Of a DNA stretch of 64,000 bases, positions 18,835-28,545 are shown one piece after another; positions within the stretch are counted from its first letter, which is position 1; every line of letters begins with the position of its first letter. The notes under the pieces were generated by a model. It was not told the origin of the DNA. It was given only the letters and a program-made list of their open reading frames with translations, and did not search any database. Both the position numbers and the translations under genes were made by a program. Location: assembly GCA_016717165.1 (NCBI GenBank), contig JADKGA010000002.1:806001-870000 (forward strand), given 5' to 3'. The stretch is from Candidatus Lutibacillus vidarii. Lineage in GTDB: Bacteria; Actinomycetota; Actinomycetes; Actinomycetales; Dermatophilaceae.

Positions 18835-21800
18835 CGGTCGAAGGCCGCGGCGACCAGCTCGGCCTGCTCGACCTCGTGCTTCTTGTGCGACCCGGTGGCC
18901 GGCGACGCAGACGGCTTGCGGGAGACGACCCGCAGCGGCCGGTGCTCACCGTGCTCGGCCAACGCCTCGGGCAGGTTGAGCGCCATGAACGGCCAGGCGC
19001 CCTGGTTGCGGGGCTCGTCCTGGACCCAGACCAGCTCGGCGCCTGGGTAGGCGGCGACCGCCTGGGCCGCCTCGGCGCCGGGCACCGGGTAGAGCTGCTC
19101 GACCCGCACGATCGCGGTCTGGGTGTCGGCGCGCTTGCTGCGCTCGGCCTCGAGGTCGTAGACGACCTTGCCCGAGCAGAGCAGGACCCGGGTCACCGCT
19201 GCGGCGTCGAGCGCCCCCGGGTCGGCGATCACGGGACGGAAGGTGCCGGTGGTGAAGTCCTGCGGCGCGCTGGACGCGGCCTTGAGCCGGAGCATCGACT
19301 TCGGCGTGAAGACGATGAGGGGACGGCGCGGCCGCGCATACGCCTGCCTGCGCAGCAGGTGGAAGTGCGAGGCGGGCGTAGAGGGGTAGGCGACCGTCAT
19401 GTTGTCCTGTGCGCAGAGCTGGAGGTAGCGCTCGATCCGGGCCGAGCTGTGGTCCGGGCCCTGGCCTTCGTAGCCATGCGGGAGGAGCAGGACGACCGAG
19501 GACCGCTGGCCCCACTTCTGCTCGGAGGAGGAGACGAACTCGTCGACGATGGTCTGGGCCCCGTCGGCAAAGTCGCCGAACTGGGCCTCCCAGAGAACCA
19601 GCGCGTCGGGCCGCTCCACCGAGTAGCCGTACTCGAAACCCATCGCGGCATACTCGCTGAGCAGGGAGTCGTAGATCCACAGCTTGGCCTGGCCGTCGTC
19701 GAGGTGGCGCAGCGGGGCCCACTCGTCCGCGGTGGTGCGGTCGACCAGGACCGCGTGGCGCTGGACGAAGGTGCCGCGGCGGCTGTCCTGGCCGGACAGG
19801 CGGACCGGGGTGCCGTCGACGAGCAGCGAGCCCAGAGCGATGAGCTCGCCCATGCCCCAGTCGATCCCGCCCTCGCGAACCATGGCGGCGCGCCGGTCGA
19901 GCAGCTGCTGGAGCTTGGGGTGGACGGTGAACCCCTCCGGGACGGCGACGAAGGCGTCGCCGATCCGGCGCAGGGTCGCCTCCGAGATCGCCGTCTCGGT
20001 CGGCGCCACCGGGGCGGCGGGCTGGTCCTGCACCTGAGCGGCCGGCTTGCCGAGGCCGCCGTGCCCCTCGGCGTCGGTGCCCTCGTCGCCGCTCTCGGTC
20101 TCGCGATATCCCGGGGCGGCCTTGGCGTCGCGGGACTCGACGAAGACCCGCTCCAGCTGGCTCTGGTAGTCCCGCAGGGCGCTCTCGGCGTCCTCGAGGG
20201 AGATATCGCCGCGGCCGACGAGGGCCTCGGTGTAGAGCTTGCGGACGCTGCGCTTGGCCTCGATGAGGCGGTACATCAGCGGCTGGGTCATCGAGGGGTC
20301 GTCGCCCTCGTTGTGGCCCCGGCGCCGGTAGCAGACCATGTCGACGACGACGTCCTTGTGGAAGGCCTGCCGGAACTCGTAGGCGAGCTCGGCGACTCGG
20401 ACGCACGCCTCGGGGTCGTCCCCGTTGACGTGGAAGATCGGCGCCTGGATCATCCGGGCCACGTCGGTGGAGTACACCGAGGAGCGCGACGAGGACGGGG
20501 CGGTGGTGAAGCCGACCTGGTTGTTGATGACGATATGGATGGTCCCGCCGGTGCGGTAGCCGCGCAGCTGGGACTGCTGCAGCGTCTCGGCGACGACGCC
20601 CTGGCCCGCAAAGGCCGCGTCGCCGTGAAGGAGAACGGGCAGGACGGTGAAGGCACCGCTGCCGAGGTTGAGCCGGTCCTGCTTAGCGCGGACGATGCCC
20701 TCGAGCACCGGGTTGACCGCCTCGAGGTGCGAGGGGGTTCGCCGCGAGGTAGACCTTCGTCGAGGCGCCGCTCTCGGTGCTGAACTCGCCCTCGGTGCCG
20801 AGGTGGTACTTGACGTCGCCGGAGCCCTGGACCGAGTTCGGGTCCTGCTTGCCTTCGAACTCGCGGAAGATCTGGGCGTACGACTTGCCGGCGATATTGG
20901 CCAGGACGTTGAGCCGGCCACGGTGCGGCATCCCGATGCAGACCTCGTGGAGGGAGTCCTCGGCGGCCCGCCACAGGACCCGGTCGAGCAGCGCGATGAC
21001 CGACTCGCCGCCCTCGAGGGAGAACCGCTTCTGCCCGACGAACTTGGTCTGCAGGAAGGTCTCGAAGGCCTCCGCCGCGTTGAGCCGGCGCAGGATCCGC
21101 AGCTGCTCGTCGTGGGTCGGCTTGACGTGCGGGACCTCGACCCGCTCCTGGATCCACCGCCGCTGGTCGGGGTCCTGGATGTGCATGTACTCGATGCCGA
21201 CGGTGCGGCAGTACGAGTCGCGGAGGATGCCGAGGATGGTCCGCAGCCGCAGGAAGGGCTCGCCGCCGAAGCCGCCGGTGGCGAAGTACCGGTCCAGGTC
21301 CCACAGGGTCAGCCCGTGCCGGGTGATGTCGAGGTCCTCGTGCTTGCGCTGGCGGTACTCCAGCGGGTCGGTGTCGGCCATGAGGTGGCCACGCACCCGG
21401 TAGGCGTGGATGAGCTCCTGGACCCGGGCGACCTTGTTGATGTCGTCGTCATGGCTCGTGGAGATGTCCTGGACCCAGCGCACCGGCTCGTAGGGGATCC
21501 GCAGCGCAGCGAAGATCTCGTCGTAGAAGCCGTCGGCCCCAAGGAGCAGCTGGTGGACGACGCGGAGGAAGTCCCCGCTCTGCGCGCCCTGGATGATCCG
21601 GTGGTCATAGGTGGAGGTGAGGGTGAGGATCTTCGAGACGGCGTTTCGGTTGAGCGTCTCGCTGCTCGCGCCCTGCCACTCGGCCGGGTACTCCATCGCG
21701 CCGACGCCGAGGATGGCGCCCTGGCCGGCCATGAGCCGGGTGACCGAGTGGACCGTGCCGATGGTGCCCGGGTTGGTCAGCGAGATCGTCGTCCCCTGGA

Positions 21801-22521
21801 AGTCCTCGACGGTCAGCTTCGCGGTCCGGGCCCGTTTGACGACATCCTCGTATGCCGCCCAGAAGTCGGTGAAGTCCATCGCCTCGGCGCCCTTGATGCT
21901 CGGGACGAGGAGCTGGCGGGAGCCGTCGGGCTTGGCGATATCGATGGCCAGGCCGAGGTTGACGTGCTGCGGCTCGACGACTGAGGGCTTCCCGTCCACC
22001 ACGGCATACCCGTAGTTCATCCCCGGAACGACCCGCAAGGCCTTGACCAGGGCGAACCCGATGATGTGGGTGAAGGAGACCTTTCCACCTCGGGTGCGCC
22101 TGAGGTGGTTGTTGATGACGACCCGGTTGTCGATGAGCAGCTTTGCCGGCACCGAGCGGACACTCGTTGCAGTCGGCACCCCGAGGGAGGCCTCCATGTT
22201 CGTCACGACCCGGGCGGCCGGGCCGCGCAGCACGGTCACCGTCCCGTCCGGCGGCGGCGCGCTCGGCGCGGGGGCAGTCGGAGCCGGGGTCGGAGCCGGG
22301 GTAGGGGCCGGGGTCGGCTCCGCGGCAGAGGGCGCGACCGCCGCCGCGGCGGCCGGCTTGGTGACGGTCCGGGTGCTCGGCCGGTAGTCCGCGAAGAAGT
22401 CCCACCACGCGTGGTCGACACTGTTGCGGTCGGCGAGGTACTGCTCGTAGAGCTCGTCGACGAACCACTCGTTGGGGCCGAACGCCGCCAGGGAGTCGGT
22501 GGTCGCGGTCGGGTCAGGCAC
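18831..22521 (-). CDS. kgd: multifunctional 2-oxoglutarate metabolism enzyme Kgd, frameshifted as given
   Basis: Actinobacterial Kgd (SucA/OdhA type): 2-oxoglutarate dehydrogenase E1, decarboxylase and acyltransferase in one chain, part of the TCA cycle. The N terminus (FGPNEWFVDELYEQYL) and Pro/Ala linker are followed by an E2-like acyltransferase domain with DHRIIQG near residue 305, then the ThDP-dependent E1 domain. The frame breaks at the G run 20733-20737. The upstream frame reads VYLAANP then LAPRG and stops at 20683; the downstream frame reads PSHLEAVNP. Removing one base gives the family sequence AANPSHLEAVNP and a 1229-residue protein, the normal length. Both halves are otherwise perfect, so a read error or a very recent mutation is likely. 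Confidence 0.9.
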
Positions 22522-22643
22522 GGCTCGCCTCTTTCGTCACCGTCGGCCTCGACGGGCGTCTGCGGGAGGGACCCGCTCAGCCTATCGTCGCTCCCGGGCG
22601 GCTCGGGCCGCAGTCCGCGCTGGCGGCCGGTGCCCCCGTGTCC

Positions 22644-23444
22644 TCAGGCGATGTCCTGGCGCGCGGTGCGCCAGATTCCGAAGCCGGACAGCACCGCAGC
22701 CCACCCGATGAGGACCAGCGCGGCGACCCACCAGGACAGCCGCGGCGCGGCCTCGGTGCCGCCTTGGACGACCGCGTTGACGACCGCATTGGTCGCCTGG
22801 CTGGGCATGTAGGGGACGACATTGTCCTTGCCCCAGGACCACAGGAAGGTCAGGGCGAGCGAGAGCAGTGGCTCGACGATCCAGGCGATGCCGACCCCGA
22901 TGAGCAGCGCGGCGACCTGGTTGGGGATGAGGATGCCGATGCCGAGTCCGATGAGTGCCCACAGCCCCAGCACGAGGAGGCTGAGTGCGAGGGTCCGTCC
23001 GACGTCGGCGGAGGGGAAGGCGTTGAAGCCTCGCGAGGTCAGCACCGCGGCGCCGACCGAGACCGACCCGGCCAGGCTGACCACCCCGTAGAAGACCCCG
23101 ACGCCGAGCAGCGCCACGACCTTGGCGAGCATCGCCTGCACCCGTCGGGGGGTGGTGAGGAAGGTCGACGAGATGGTCTTGTGGCGGTACTCCGAGCCGA
23201 TCTGGAGGATGCCGATGGTCAGCAGCAGCAGGTAGCCCATCGACAGCCCGCCGGTGTACACCGTGTTGACCAGCTGGGTCGGGGTGCCCGTCGGCGTCCC
23301 GTCCGTCCCAAGCGGTACGGCGGTCAGGGCATAGCCGAAGAGCGCGGCGAAGGCGGCGCCGGTGAGGAAGACGGCGATGGCCATACCCCACCAGAGCCGG
23401 GTGGTGAAGAACTTCAGCAGCTCAGCGCGCACGGGTGCGAGCAC
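22644..23444 (-). CDS. ABC transporter permease (ABC-2 type)
   Basis: A 266-residue membrane protein with six predicted helices: one near residue 20, then a cluster from about 65 to 205, and a last one near 240. The ELLKFFTTRLWWGM start and GSEYRHKTISSTFLTTPRR loop are typical of ABC-2 permeases that pair with a separate ATPase. The GTG start has an AAGGAGG site 7 nt upstream and lies inside the last 23 bp of the ATPase gene, so translation is coupled. Substrate unknown; such pairs often export drugs, lipids or peptides. Confidence 0.85.
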   Translation of the reverse strand: MLAPVRAELLKFFTTRLWWGMAIAVFLTGAAFAALFGYALTAVPLGTDGTPTGTPTQLVNTVYTGGLSMGYLLLLTIGILQIGSEYRHKTISSTFLTTPRRVQAMLAKVVALLGVGVFYGVVSLAGSVSVGAAVLTSRGFNAFPSADVGRTLALSLLVLGLWALIGLGIGILIPNQVAALLIGVGIAWIVEPLLSLALTFLWSWGKDNVVPYMPSQATNAVVNAVVQGGTEAAPRLSWWVAALVLIGWAAVLSGFGIWRTARQDIA

Positions 23445-24402
23445 GGCGGGCCTCCTTCGGGTTGGCGGTGACCCGGTTGCGGTCCGCGGACTCCGGGGTC
23501 GAGGTGAGCGAGAAGTAGAGGTCCTCCAAGGCCGCGCGGTGGACCGAGAGCTCGTGGATAGGCAGTCCCGCGGCCAGGGCGAGGTCCCCGACCCGGACCA
23601 GATCGTCGGTTTGCGCGGTGAGCGTTCCGTCGTCGCCGGGCTCCACGGTGATGCCATTCGCCCGGAGCGTCTCGGCCAGCCGGGTCGGGTCGGAGGTGCG
23701 GACCCGGGAGCTGCGCACCCCGCGCAGGGTGTCGATCGGGCCGCTGGTGACGAGGCGGCCGTTGGCGATGATGGCGACATCGTCGACCATCTGGTCCACC
23801 TCGGCGAGCAGGTGGCTGGAGACGAGGATGGTCATCCCCTGGCTGGCGAGATAGCGGAGCAGCTCGCGCAGCCAGCGAATGCCCTCGGGGTCGAGCCCGT
23901 TGGACGGCTCGTCGAGGATGAGGACCGACGGATTGCCCAGGAGGGCGGCGGCGAGCCCGAGCCGTTGGCGCATCCCCATCGAGTACTGGCCGGCCCGTTT
24001 GCGGGCCGCCGCGGGGATCCCGACAAGGTCGAGCATCTCGTCGACCCGGCTCGTCGGCACCTGGGAGGCGGCGGCGAGGACGCGCAGGTGGTCCCGGCCG
24101 GAGCGACCGGGGTGGAAGTTCGTCGCCTCCAGCGCCGCGCCGACCGTCTGCGCCGGGTGTGGGAGGTCGGCATACCGACGGCCGCCGATGGTGGCCGAAC
24201 CGGAGGTGGGGGCGACCAGCCCGAGGATCATTCGCAGGGTCGTGGTCTTGCCGGCGCCATTGGGCCCGAGGAAGCCGGTGATCCGGCCGGGCGCGACGGT
24301 GAGGTCCAGCCCGTCGACGGCGGCGAAGCTGCCGAACCGCTTGGTGAGCGCGACGGTCTGCACGATCTGCCCCTGGGCCGGTCGCGATGCGGGTGTCGTC
24401 AT
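23422..24402 (-). CDS. ABC transporter ATP-binding protein
   Basis: A 326-residue ATPase of the drug/lipid exporter (DrrA/CcmA-like) group. Walker A GPNGAGKTT (about 50), signature YSMGMRQRLGLA and Walker B VLILDEPSNGLDPEG followed by the H-loop (SSHLL) are all intact. The last 100 residues form the extra C-terminal domain common in ABC-2 exporters. It pairs with the overlapping permease gene. No regulator gene is adjacent; the next gene is divergent. Confidence 0.88.
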   Translation of the reverse strand: MTTPASRPAQGQIVQTVALTKRFGSFAAVDGLDLTVAPGRITGFLGPNGAGKTTTLRMILGLVAPTSGSATIGGRRYADLPHPAQTVGAALEATNFHPGRSGRDHLRVLAAASQVPTSRVDEMLDLVGIPAAARKRAGQYSMGMRQRLGLAAALLGNPSVLILDEPSNGLDPEGIRWLRELLRYLASQGMTILVSSHLLAEVDQMVDDVAIIANGRLVTSGPIDTLRGVRSSRVRTSDPTRLAETLRANGITVEPGDDGTLTAQTDDLVRVGDLALAAGLPIHELSVHRAALEDLYFSLTSTPESADRNRVTANPKEARRARTRAR

Positions 24403-24513
24403 ACCGCTATCCAAACATCCTCGCGGGGCACCCGCCTGCCAGAGCCGATCCCGGGCGGGGCGAGGCTCGTCCCATCGGACCGTTGCGCGGGAGCGACCGT
24501 AGGATGAGCGGCG

Positions 24514-25869
24514 ATGACCGAATGGCTGCTGCTGATCCTCGCGACCGGGCTGACGTTCGGGACCGCGGTCTTCGTTGCGGCCGAGTTCTCCCTTGTCGCC
24601 TTGGACCGGCCCACGGTCCAGGGAGCGTATGACGCCGGCCACCCGCGGGCGGGCTCGGTGCTCGTCTCGCTGCGGGCGCTGTCCACTCAGCTCTCCGCAG
24701 CGCAGGTCGGCATCACGGTCACCACCCTCATCGTCGGGTACCTTGCCCAGCCCTCGCTGGGTGCTCTCATCGCGGCGGGGCTGAGCCGGTTCGGCTGGTC
24801 CGAAGCGGTTCTGTCGTCGGTGAGCAGTGCGGTAGCCCTCGTCCTCGTCACGGTCTTCTCCATGGTGGTCGGCGAGCTTGTCCCGCAGTTCCTGGGGATC
24901 TCCGCGCCCCTGGAGACCGCCGGCGTGGTCGCCGGGCCGGTGCGCGGCTTCAGCGTCGTCGCGGGGCCGCTCATCACCGTGCTCAATGGCTCGGCCAATG
25001 CCGCCCTGAGGGGGATGGGGATCGAGCCCCAGGAGGAGCTCTCCGGCGCGCGCACCCCGCAGGAGCTGGCCAGCCTGGTCCGGCGCTCCGCGCAAGCCGG
25101 CACGCTCGACGAGGGGACCGCGGTCCGGCTCACCAGGTCGCTCGACTTCGGCGACAAGACCGCATCGGACGTCATGACGCCCCGGCCGCGCGGCGTCGCG
25201 GTCCAGCGCACCGCCACGGCCGCCGATGTCATCGAGGCCTCCAAACGCACCGGGCTGTCCCGCTTCCCGGTTCTCGACGAGGACTGGGACGACGTCGACG
25301 GCGTCGTCCACGTCAAGCGTGCGGTCGCCGTCCCCCTCGCTCGACGTGCCAGGGTGCCCGTCTCGGCGATCATGGACCCGGTCCTGCTGGTCCCCGAGAC
25401 GCTCCGGCTGCGTCAGCTGCTCCACCGGTTGCGCGAGTCCGGACTTCAGCTCGCCGTCGTCGTCGACGAGCACGGCGGCACCGCCGGCCTGGTCTCCCTC
25501 GAGGACGTCGTCGAGGAGCTCGTCGGCTCGGTGAGCGACGAGCACGACAAACGCGAGCCCGAGGGCCAGGCTCTCGGCGGCGGAGCCTGGACCGTCCCGG
25601 GCCTCTGGCGACCCGACGAGGTCCGCGGCACACTCGGCGCCGCCGTGCCGGATGGCGCCGACTACGAGACGGTGGGCGGCTACGTCATGACGGTCCTCGG
25701 CCGCATCCCCGTCGTCGAGGACACCGTGCTCGTCCCCGGGTGGAGCATCAAGGTCACCGCGATGGACGGCCGTCGGGTCGAGCGGCTGCGGTTCATCCCC
25801 ACCGAGGAGCCGTCCGCACCAGGGTCGTCGCCGCCGGCCGAGGGGATCACCGGGGGACCGGATGAGTAA
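24514..25869 (+). CDS. CNNM/CorC-type membrane transport protein with CBS domains (first of a pair)
   Basis: A 451-residue protein of the CNNM/HlyC family: a DUF21 membrane domain with about four helices (residues 1-190), two CBS domains (about 205-330; the second near ESGLQLAVVVDEHGGTAGLV), and a C-terminal CorC_HlyC domain (about 350-435). Family members export or exchange Mg and similar divalent cations; the older name hemolysin is misleading. A TAGGAT box ends 8 nt before the ATG, suggesting a leaderless mRNA. The stop overlaps the start of a second, shorter paralogue. Confidence 0.85.
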   Translation: MTEWLLLILATGLTFGTAVFVAAEFSLVALDRPTVQGAYDAGHPRAGSVLVSLRALSTQLSAAQVGITVTTLIVGYLAQPSLGALIAAGLSRFGWSEAVLSSVSSAVALVLVTVFSMVVGELVPQFLGISAPLETAGVVAGPVRGFSVVAGPLITVLNGSANAALRGMGIEPQEELSGARTPQELASLVRRSAQAGTLDEGTAVRLTRSLDFGDKTASDVMTPRPRGVAVQRTATAADVIEASKRTGLSRFPVLDEDWDDVDGVVHVKRAVAVPLARRARVPVSAIMDPVLLVPETLRLRQLLHRLRESGLQLAVVVDEHGGTAGLVSLEDVVEELVGSVSDEHDKREPEGQALGGGAWTVPGLWRPDEVRGTLGAAVPDGADYETVGGYVMTVLGRIPVVEDTVLVPGWSIKVTAMDGRRVERLRFIPTEEPSAPGSSPPAEGITGGPDE

Positions 25870-26899
25870 CGGGATGGCCCTGCTGGTCTCGGTCGGCCTG
25901 CTCCTGCTCAACGCCTTCTTCGTCGGGGCCGAGTTCGCCGCGATGGCTGCTCGCCGTTCCGCCCTGGAGCCACTGGCTGCCGCCGGTAGCCGGCGGGCCC
26001 GGCTCACCCTCGACGCGATGGAGCAGCTCGGCACCCTGCTTGCTACCGCACAGCTGGGCATCACCGTGTGCTCGGTCGGGCTTGGCGCCCTCGCCGAGGC
26101 GGCGCTGCACCACCTCATCGCGCCGCCCCTGGCCGCGCTGGGTCTGCCCGCCTTGTGGGCCGATGGCCTGGCCCTGGCGCTGGCCCTGCTCGTCGTCGTC
26201 TACTGCCATGTCGTCATCGGGGAGATGATCCCCAAGAACCTCGCCATCGCCGGGCCCGAGCGCTCCGCGCTGCTTCTGGTCCCCGTACTCGCCCTCGTCT
26301 CCCGAGCGTTGCGACATGTCGTCGCGCTGATGAGCGCGCTGTCGAAGCGCATCGTCTCGGCGATGGGGGTCGAGCCGAAGGACGAGATCACCTCCGCCTT
26401 CACCGCCGAGGAGGTGGCGCACATCGTCGCCGAGAGCCGTCGTGAGGGGCTCATCGACGACCACGACGGCGGCCTGGTCCGGATGTCCTTGGAGTTCAGC
26501 GACAAGACCGCTCAGGACGTCGCGGTGCCGGCGACCGACCTGGTCACCATCGACGACGAGACGACCCCCGAGCAGATCGGCCGCCTCGTCGCGCGGCACG
26601 GCTTCTCGCGCTTCCCGGTGCGCGACGAGGAGGGCCAGGTGGCGGCCTACCTCCACCTCAAGGACGTCCTCTATGCCGATGACGAGCGGTACACCGAGGC
26701 GGTCCCGATCAAGCGCTTCCGTCGGCTGGCGACGGTCCGGCCGGTCGACCCGGTCGAGGACGTCCTGGCGACGATGCAGCGCACCGGCGCCCACCTGGCC
26801 CGGGTCGTCGACGTGACGGGCACGGTGCTCGGGGTCGTTTTCCTCGAGGACGTCATCGAGGTCCTCGTCGGCGAGGTCACCGACGCGACGCAGCTCTAA
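25862..26899 (+). CDS. CNNM/CorC-type membrane transport protein, shorter paralogue
   Basis: A 345-residue paralogue of the preceding gene with the DUF21 membrane domain (1-190) and a CBS pair (about 210-335) but without the C-terminal CorC_HlyC domain. The 8-bp overlap shows co-expression. The pair may form a heterodimer, since CNNM proteins work as dimers; that is inference. Tandem long/short pairs of this kind are common in actinobacteria. Confidence 0.83.
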   Translation: MSNGMALLVSVGLLLLNAFFVGAEFAAMAARRSALEPLAAAGSRRARLTLDAMEQLGTLLATAQLGITVCSVGLGALAEAALHHLIAPPLAALGLPALWADGLALALALLVVVYCHVVIGEMIPKNLAIAGPERSALLLVPVLALVSRALRHVVALMSALSKRIVSAMGVEPKDEITSAFTAEEVAHIVAESRREGLIDDHDGGLVRMSLEFSDKTAQDVAVPATDLVTIDDETTPEQIGRLVARHGFSRFPVRDEEGQVAAYLHLKDVLYADDERYTEAVPIKRFRRLATVRPVDPVEDVLATMQRTGAHLARVVDVTGTVLGVVFLEDVIEVLVGEVTDATQL

Positions 26900-26919
26900 G
26901 GGCTGGCCCGCGGCCCCTT

Positions 26920-26947
26920 GCCCGCTCCGGTCGGTGGCTCGTAGAAT
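26920..26947 (+). promoter_or_regulatory. sigma70-type promoter of the MetF-like gene
   Basis: TTGCCC (26920-26925) and TAGAAT (26942-26947) are separated by 16 bp, giving a good -10 and a fair -35. The expected transcript start is near 26954, upstream of the paired repeats at 26964-26995 and of the MetF-like gene. Confidence 0.55.
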
Positions 26948-26963
26948 CGCCCATCCTGCGGTG

Positions 26964-26995
26964 CGTATGACGAATCGAGATGCATCATTCGCAAC
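26964..26995. promoter_or_regulatory. paired 13-bp half-sites, 19-bp register (MetF-like gene)
   Basis: CGTATGACGAATC (26964-26976) and CATCATTCGCAAC (26983-26995) are 19 bp apart. The first matches 11 of 13 bases of the repeat found twice beside the second IclR gene (37702 and 37721), with the same spacing. Binding here would sit just downstream of the promoter at 26942 and could block it. Confidence 0.45.
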
Positions 26996-27043
26996 AAACT
27001 GAGCGACGGGGCGCGACGTCTCCTGGAGACGGCCCGGTACGAG

Positions 27044-27817
27044 GTGCTGCCCACGGCGAAGGTCGAGGACGCGGTCCTCGAGTCCGTCCCCCGGTCGGTC
27101 ACCCTCACCGTCACGGCATCTCCGGCCAAGCCGCTCGACGTCACGCTCAGCCAGGCGGAGCGCTTGGCCGCCCAGGGCTACGACGTCGTCCCGCACCTGG
27201 CCGCCCGGATGATCTCGGGGCGCTCCGAGCTGACCGAGATCATCGCGCGGCTCGGCGCCGCGGGGGTGACCAAGGTGTTCGTCCCGGGGGGTGATGCCGA
27301 CCCGGTCGGGGACTACCACAGCTCCGTGGACCTGCTCAAGGACCTGGCCGTCATACCGCACCCGTTCGTCCACGTGGGCATCACCGGCTACCCGGAGTCG
27401 CACCCGGCCATCCACGACGACGTGACGATCCAGTCGATGTGGGACAAGCGGACCTATGCGACCCATATCGTCTCGAACATGACCTTCGACCCCAAGCTGG
27501 TCACCGCCTGGGTGGGGCGGCTGCGACGGCGGGGTGTCGCGCTGCCCGTGCTCGTCGGCCTGCCCGGCCCGGTCGAGACGGCCAAGCTCGTCGCCATGGG
27601 CACCCGGATCGGGGTCGGGGAGTCGCTGCGCTTCCTCACCAAGCAGAAGCGGACGATGAGCCGCCTGCTCGCCCCGGGATACACCCCTGAGCGATTCCTC
27701 TCCGTCGTCGGGCACTCGGCGGAGGACCCGCAGGCCCGGATCGGCGGGCTGCACCTGTTCACCTTCAACCAGGTGGCCCAAACCGAGGCCTGGCGGCAAG
27801 AGCTGCTCAGCTCGTGA
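27044..27817 (+). CDS. methylenetetrahydrofolate reductase-like protein
   Basis: At least 257 residues of a MetF-like TIM barrel that interconverts methyl-THF and methylene-THF. Visible family blocks are VVPHLAARM, VFVPGGDADPVGDY, VGITGYPESHPAI and SNMTFDPKLVTAWV. The GTG at 27044 is the first usual start codon, but homologous sequence (RRLLETARYEV) continues upstream in frame to about 26987. Either an ATT start is used or one extra G in the run at 27008-27011 separates the gene from ATG 26980. It lacks E. coli MetF's length. Neighbouring one-carbon genes and the shared repeats point to a role in disposing of methyl groups from betaine. The stop overlaps the convergent phosphatase gene by 11 bp. 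Confidence 0.8.
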   Translation: MLPTAKVEDAVLESVPRSVTLTVTASPAKPLDVTLSQAERLAAQGYDVVPHLAARMISGRSELTEIIARLGAAGVTKVFVPGGDADPVGDYHSSVDLLKDLAVIPHPFVHVGITGYPESHPAIHDDVTIQSMWDKRTYATHIVSNMTFDPKLVTAWVGRLRRRGVALPVLVGLPGPVETAKLVAMGTRIGVGESLRFLTKQKRTMSRLLAPGYTPERFLSVVGHSAEDPQARIGGLHLFTFNQVAQTEAWRQELLSS

Positions 27818-28469
27818 GTCCCCGGGGGACGACCTCGTTCCAGCGCCTGATCGCGGGCTGGTCGCGGTCCTCCTCGAGCACGCTGACCGAGGCAGGGTCC
27901 AGGAGCAGCAGCTCGCCGGCCTGCGGGTCCAGCCCGAGGTAGACCGCGGCGAGCACCCGCAGCAGGTGGCCGTGGGCGACCAGCGCGACATCGGCGCCGT
28001 CCAGCGCCGGGAGGACGTCGTCGAGCACTCGGCGCGCCCGGTCGGCGACCTGGGCGAGGGTCTCGCCCGGAGTGGCACCAGGGACGACGCCGTCGCGGAA
28101 GACCGACCACGCCGTACCGGTCCGATGGCGGATCTGCGCCGCCGTCAGACCCTCGTAGCCGCCGTAGTCCCACTCGGCCAGCCGGTCGTCGACGACCGCC
28201 GTCAAGCCCGCGAGGCGGGCGGTCTCCCGGGCCCGGGCCAGCGGCGAGGTCCGCACCTCGCCGAGGGTGAACCCTTCGAGAAGGATGGGCAGGGCGCGCG
28301 CGGACGCCTCGCCGGCGGCGGTGAGCGGCACGTCGGTGCGCCCGGTATGCCGTCCCGTCGCCGCCCACAGCGTCTGCCCATGACGGACCAGGACGAGGCG
28401 TCCGTGCGCGCTCGGGTGCTGCGGTCCGGGCCGGTCGGGGCCGGGGGAGGCGGTCGCGTCGGAGGCCAT
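27807..28469 (-). CDS. histidine phosphatase-family protein
   Basis: A 220-residue member of the phosphoglycerate mutase-like histidine phosphatase family. The RHG motif (LVLVRHGQTLW, phospho-accepting His), the acid EWDYGGYEG and the second catalytic histidine in VALVAHGHLLRVL are intact. Small-molecule phosphatases such as CobC belong here, which would fit a corrinoid region, but the sequence does not fix the substrate. The ATG at 28469 is preferred; an upstream ATG would add 14 non-conserved residues. Confidence 0.85.
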   Translation of the reverse strand: MASDATASPGPDRPGPQHPSAHGRLVLVRHGQTLWAATGRHTGRTDVPLTAAGEASARALPILLEGFTLGEVRTSPLARARETARLAGLTAVVDDRLAEWDYGGYEGLTAAQIRHRTGTAWSVFRDGVVPGATPGETLAQVADRARRVLDDVLPALDGADVALVAHGHLLRVLAAVYLGLDPQAGELLLLDPASVSVLEEDRDQPAIRRWNEVVPRGLTS

Positions 28470-28545
28470 CGGCACACCGTACGCTGCGGCCGGCGCCGAC
28501 CCGGCGAGCACTCGGCGCCGACCCGGCCCCGACTACCATGTCCCG

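Noticed and set aside
20683..20760. Programmed frameshifting in kgd
   Set aside because: No slippery heptamer with a following structure is evident, and Kgd is a single frame in relatives; similar breaks in three other genes favour read errors.
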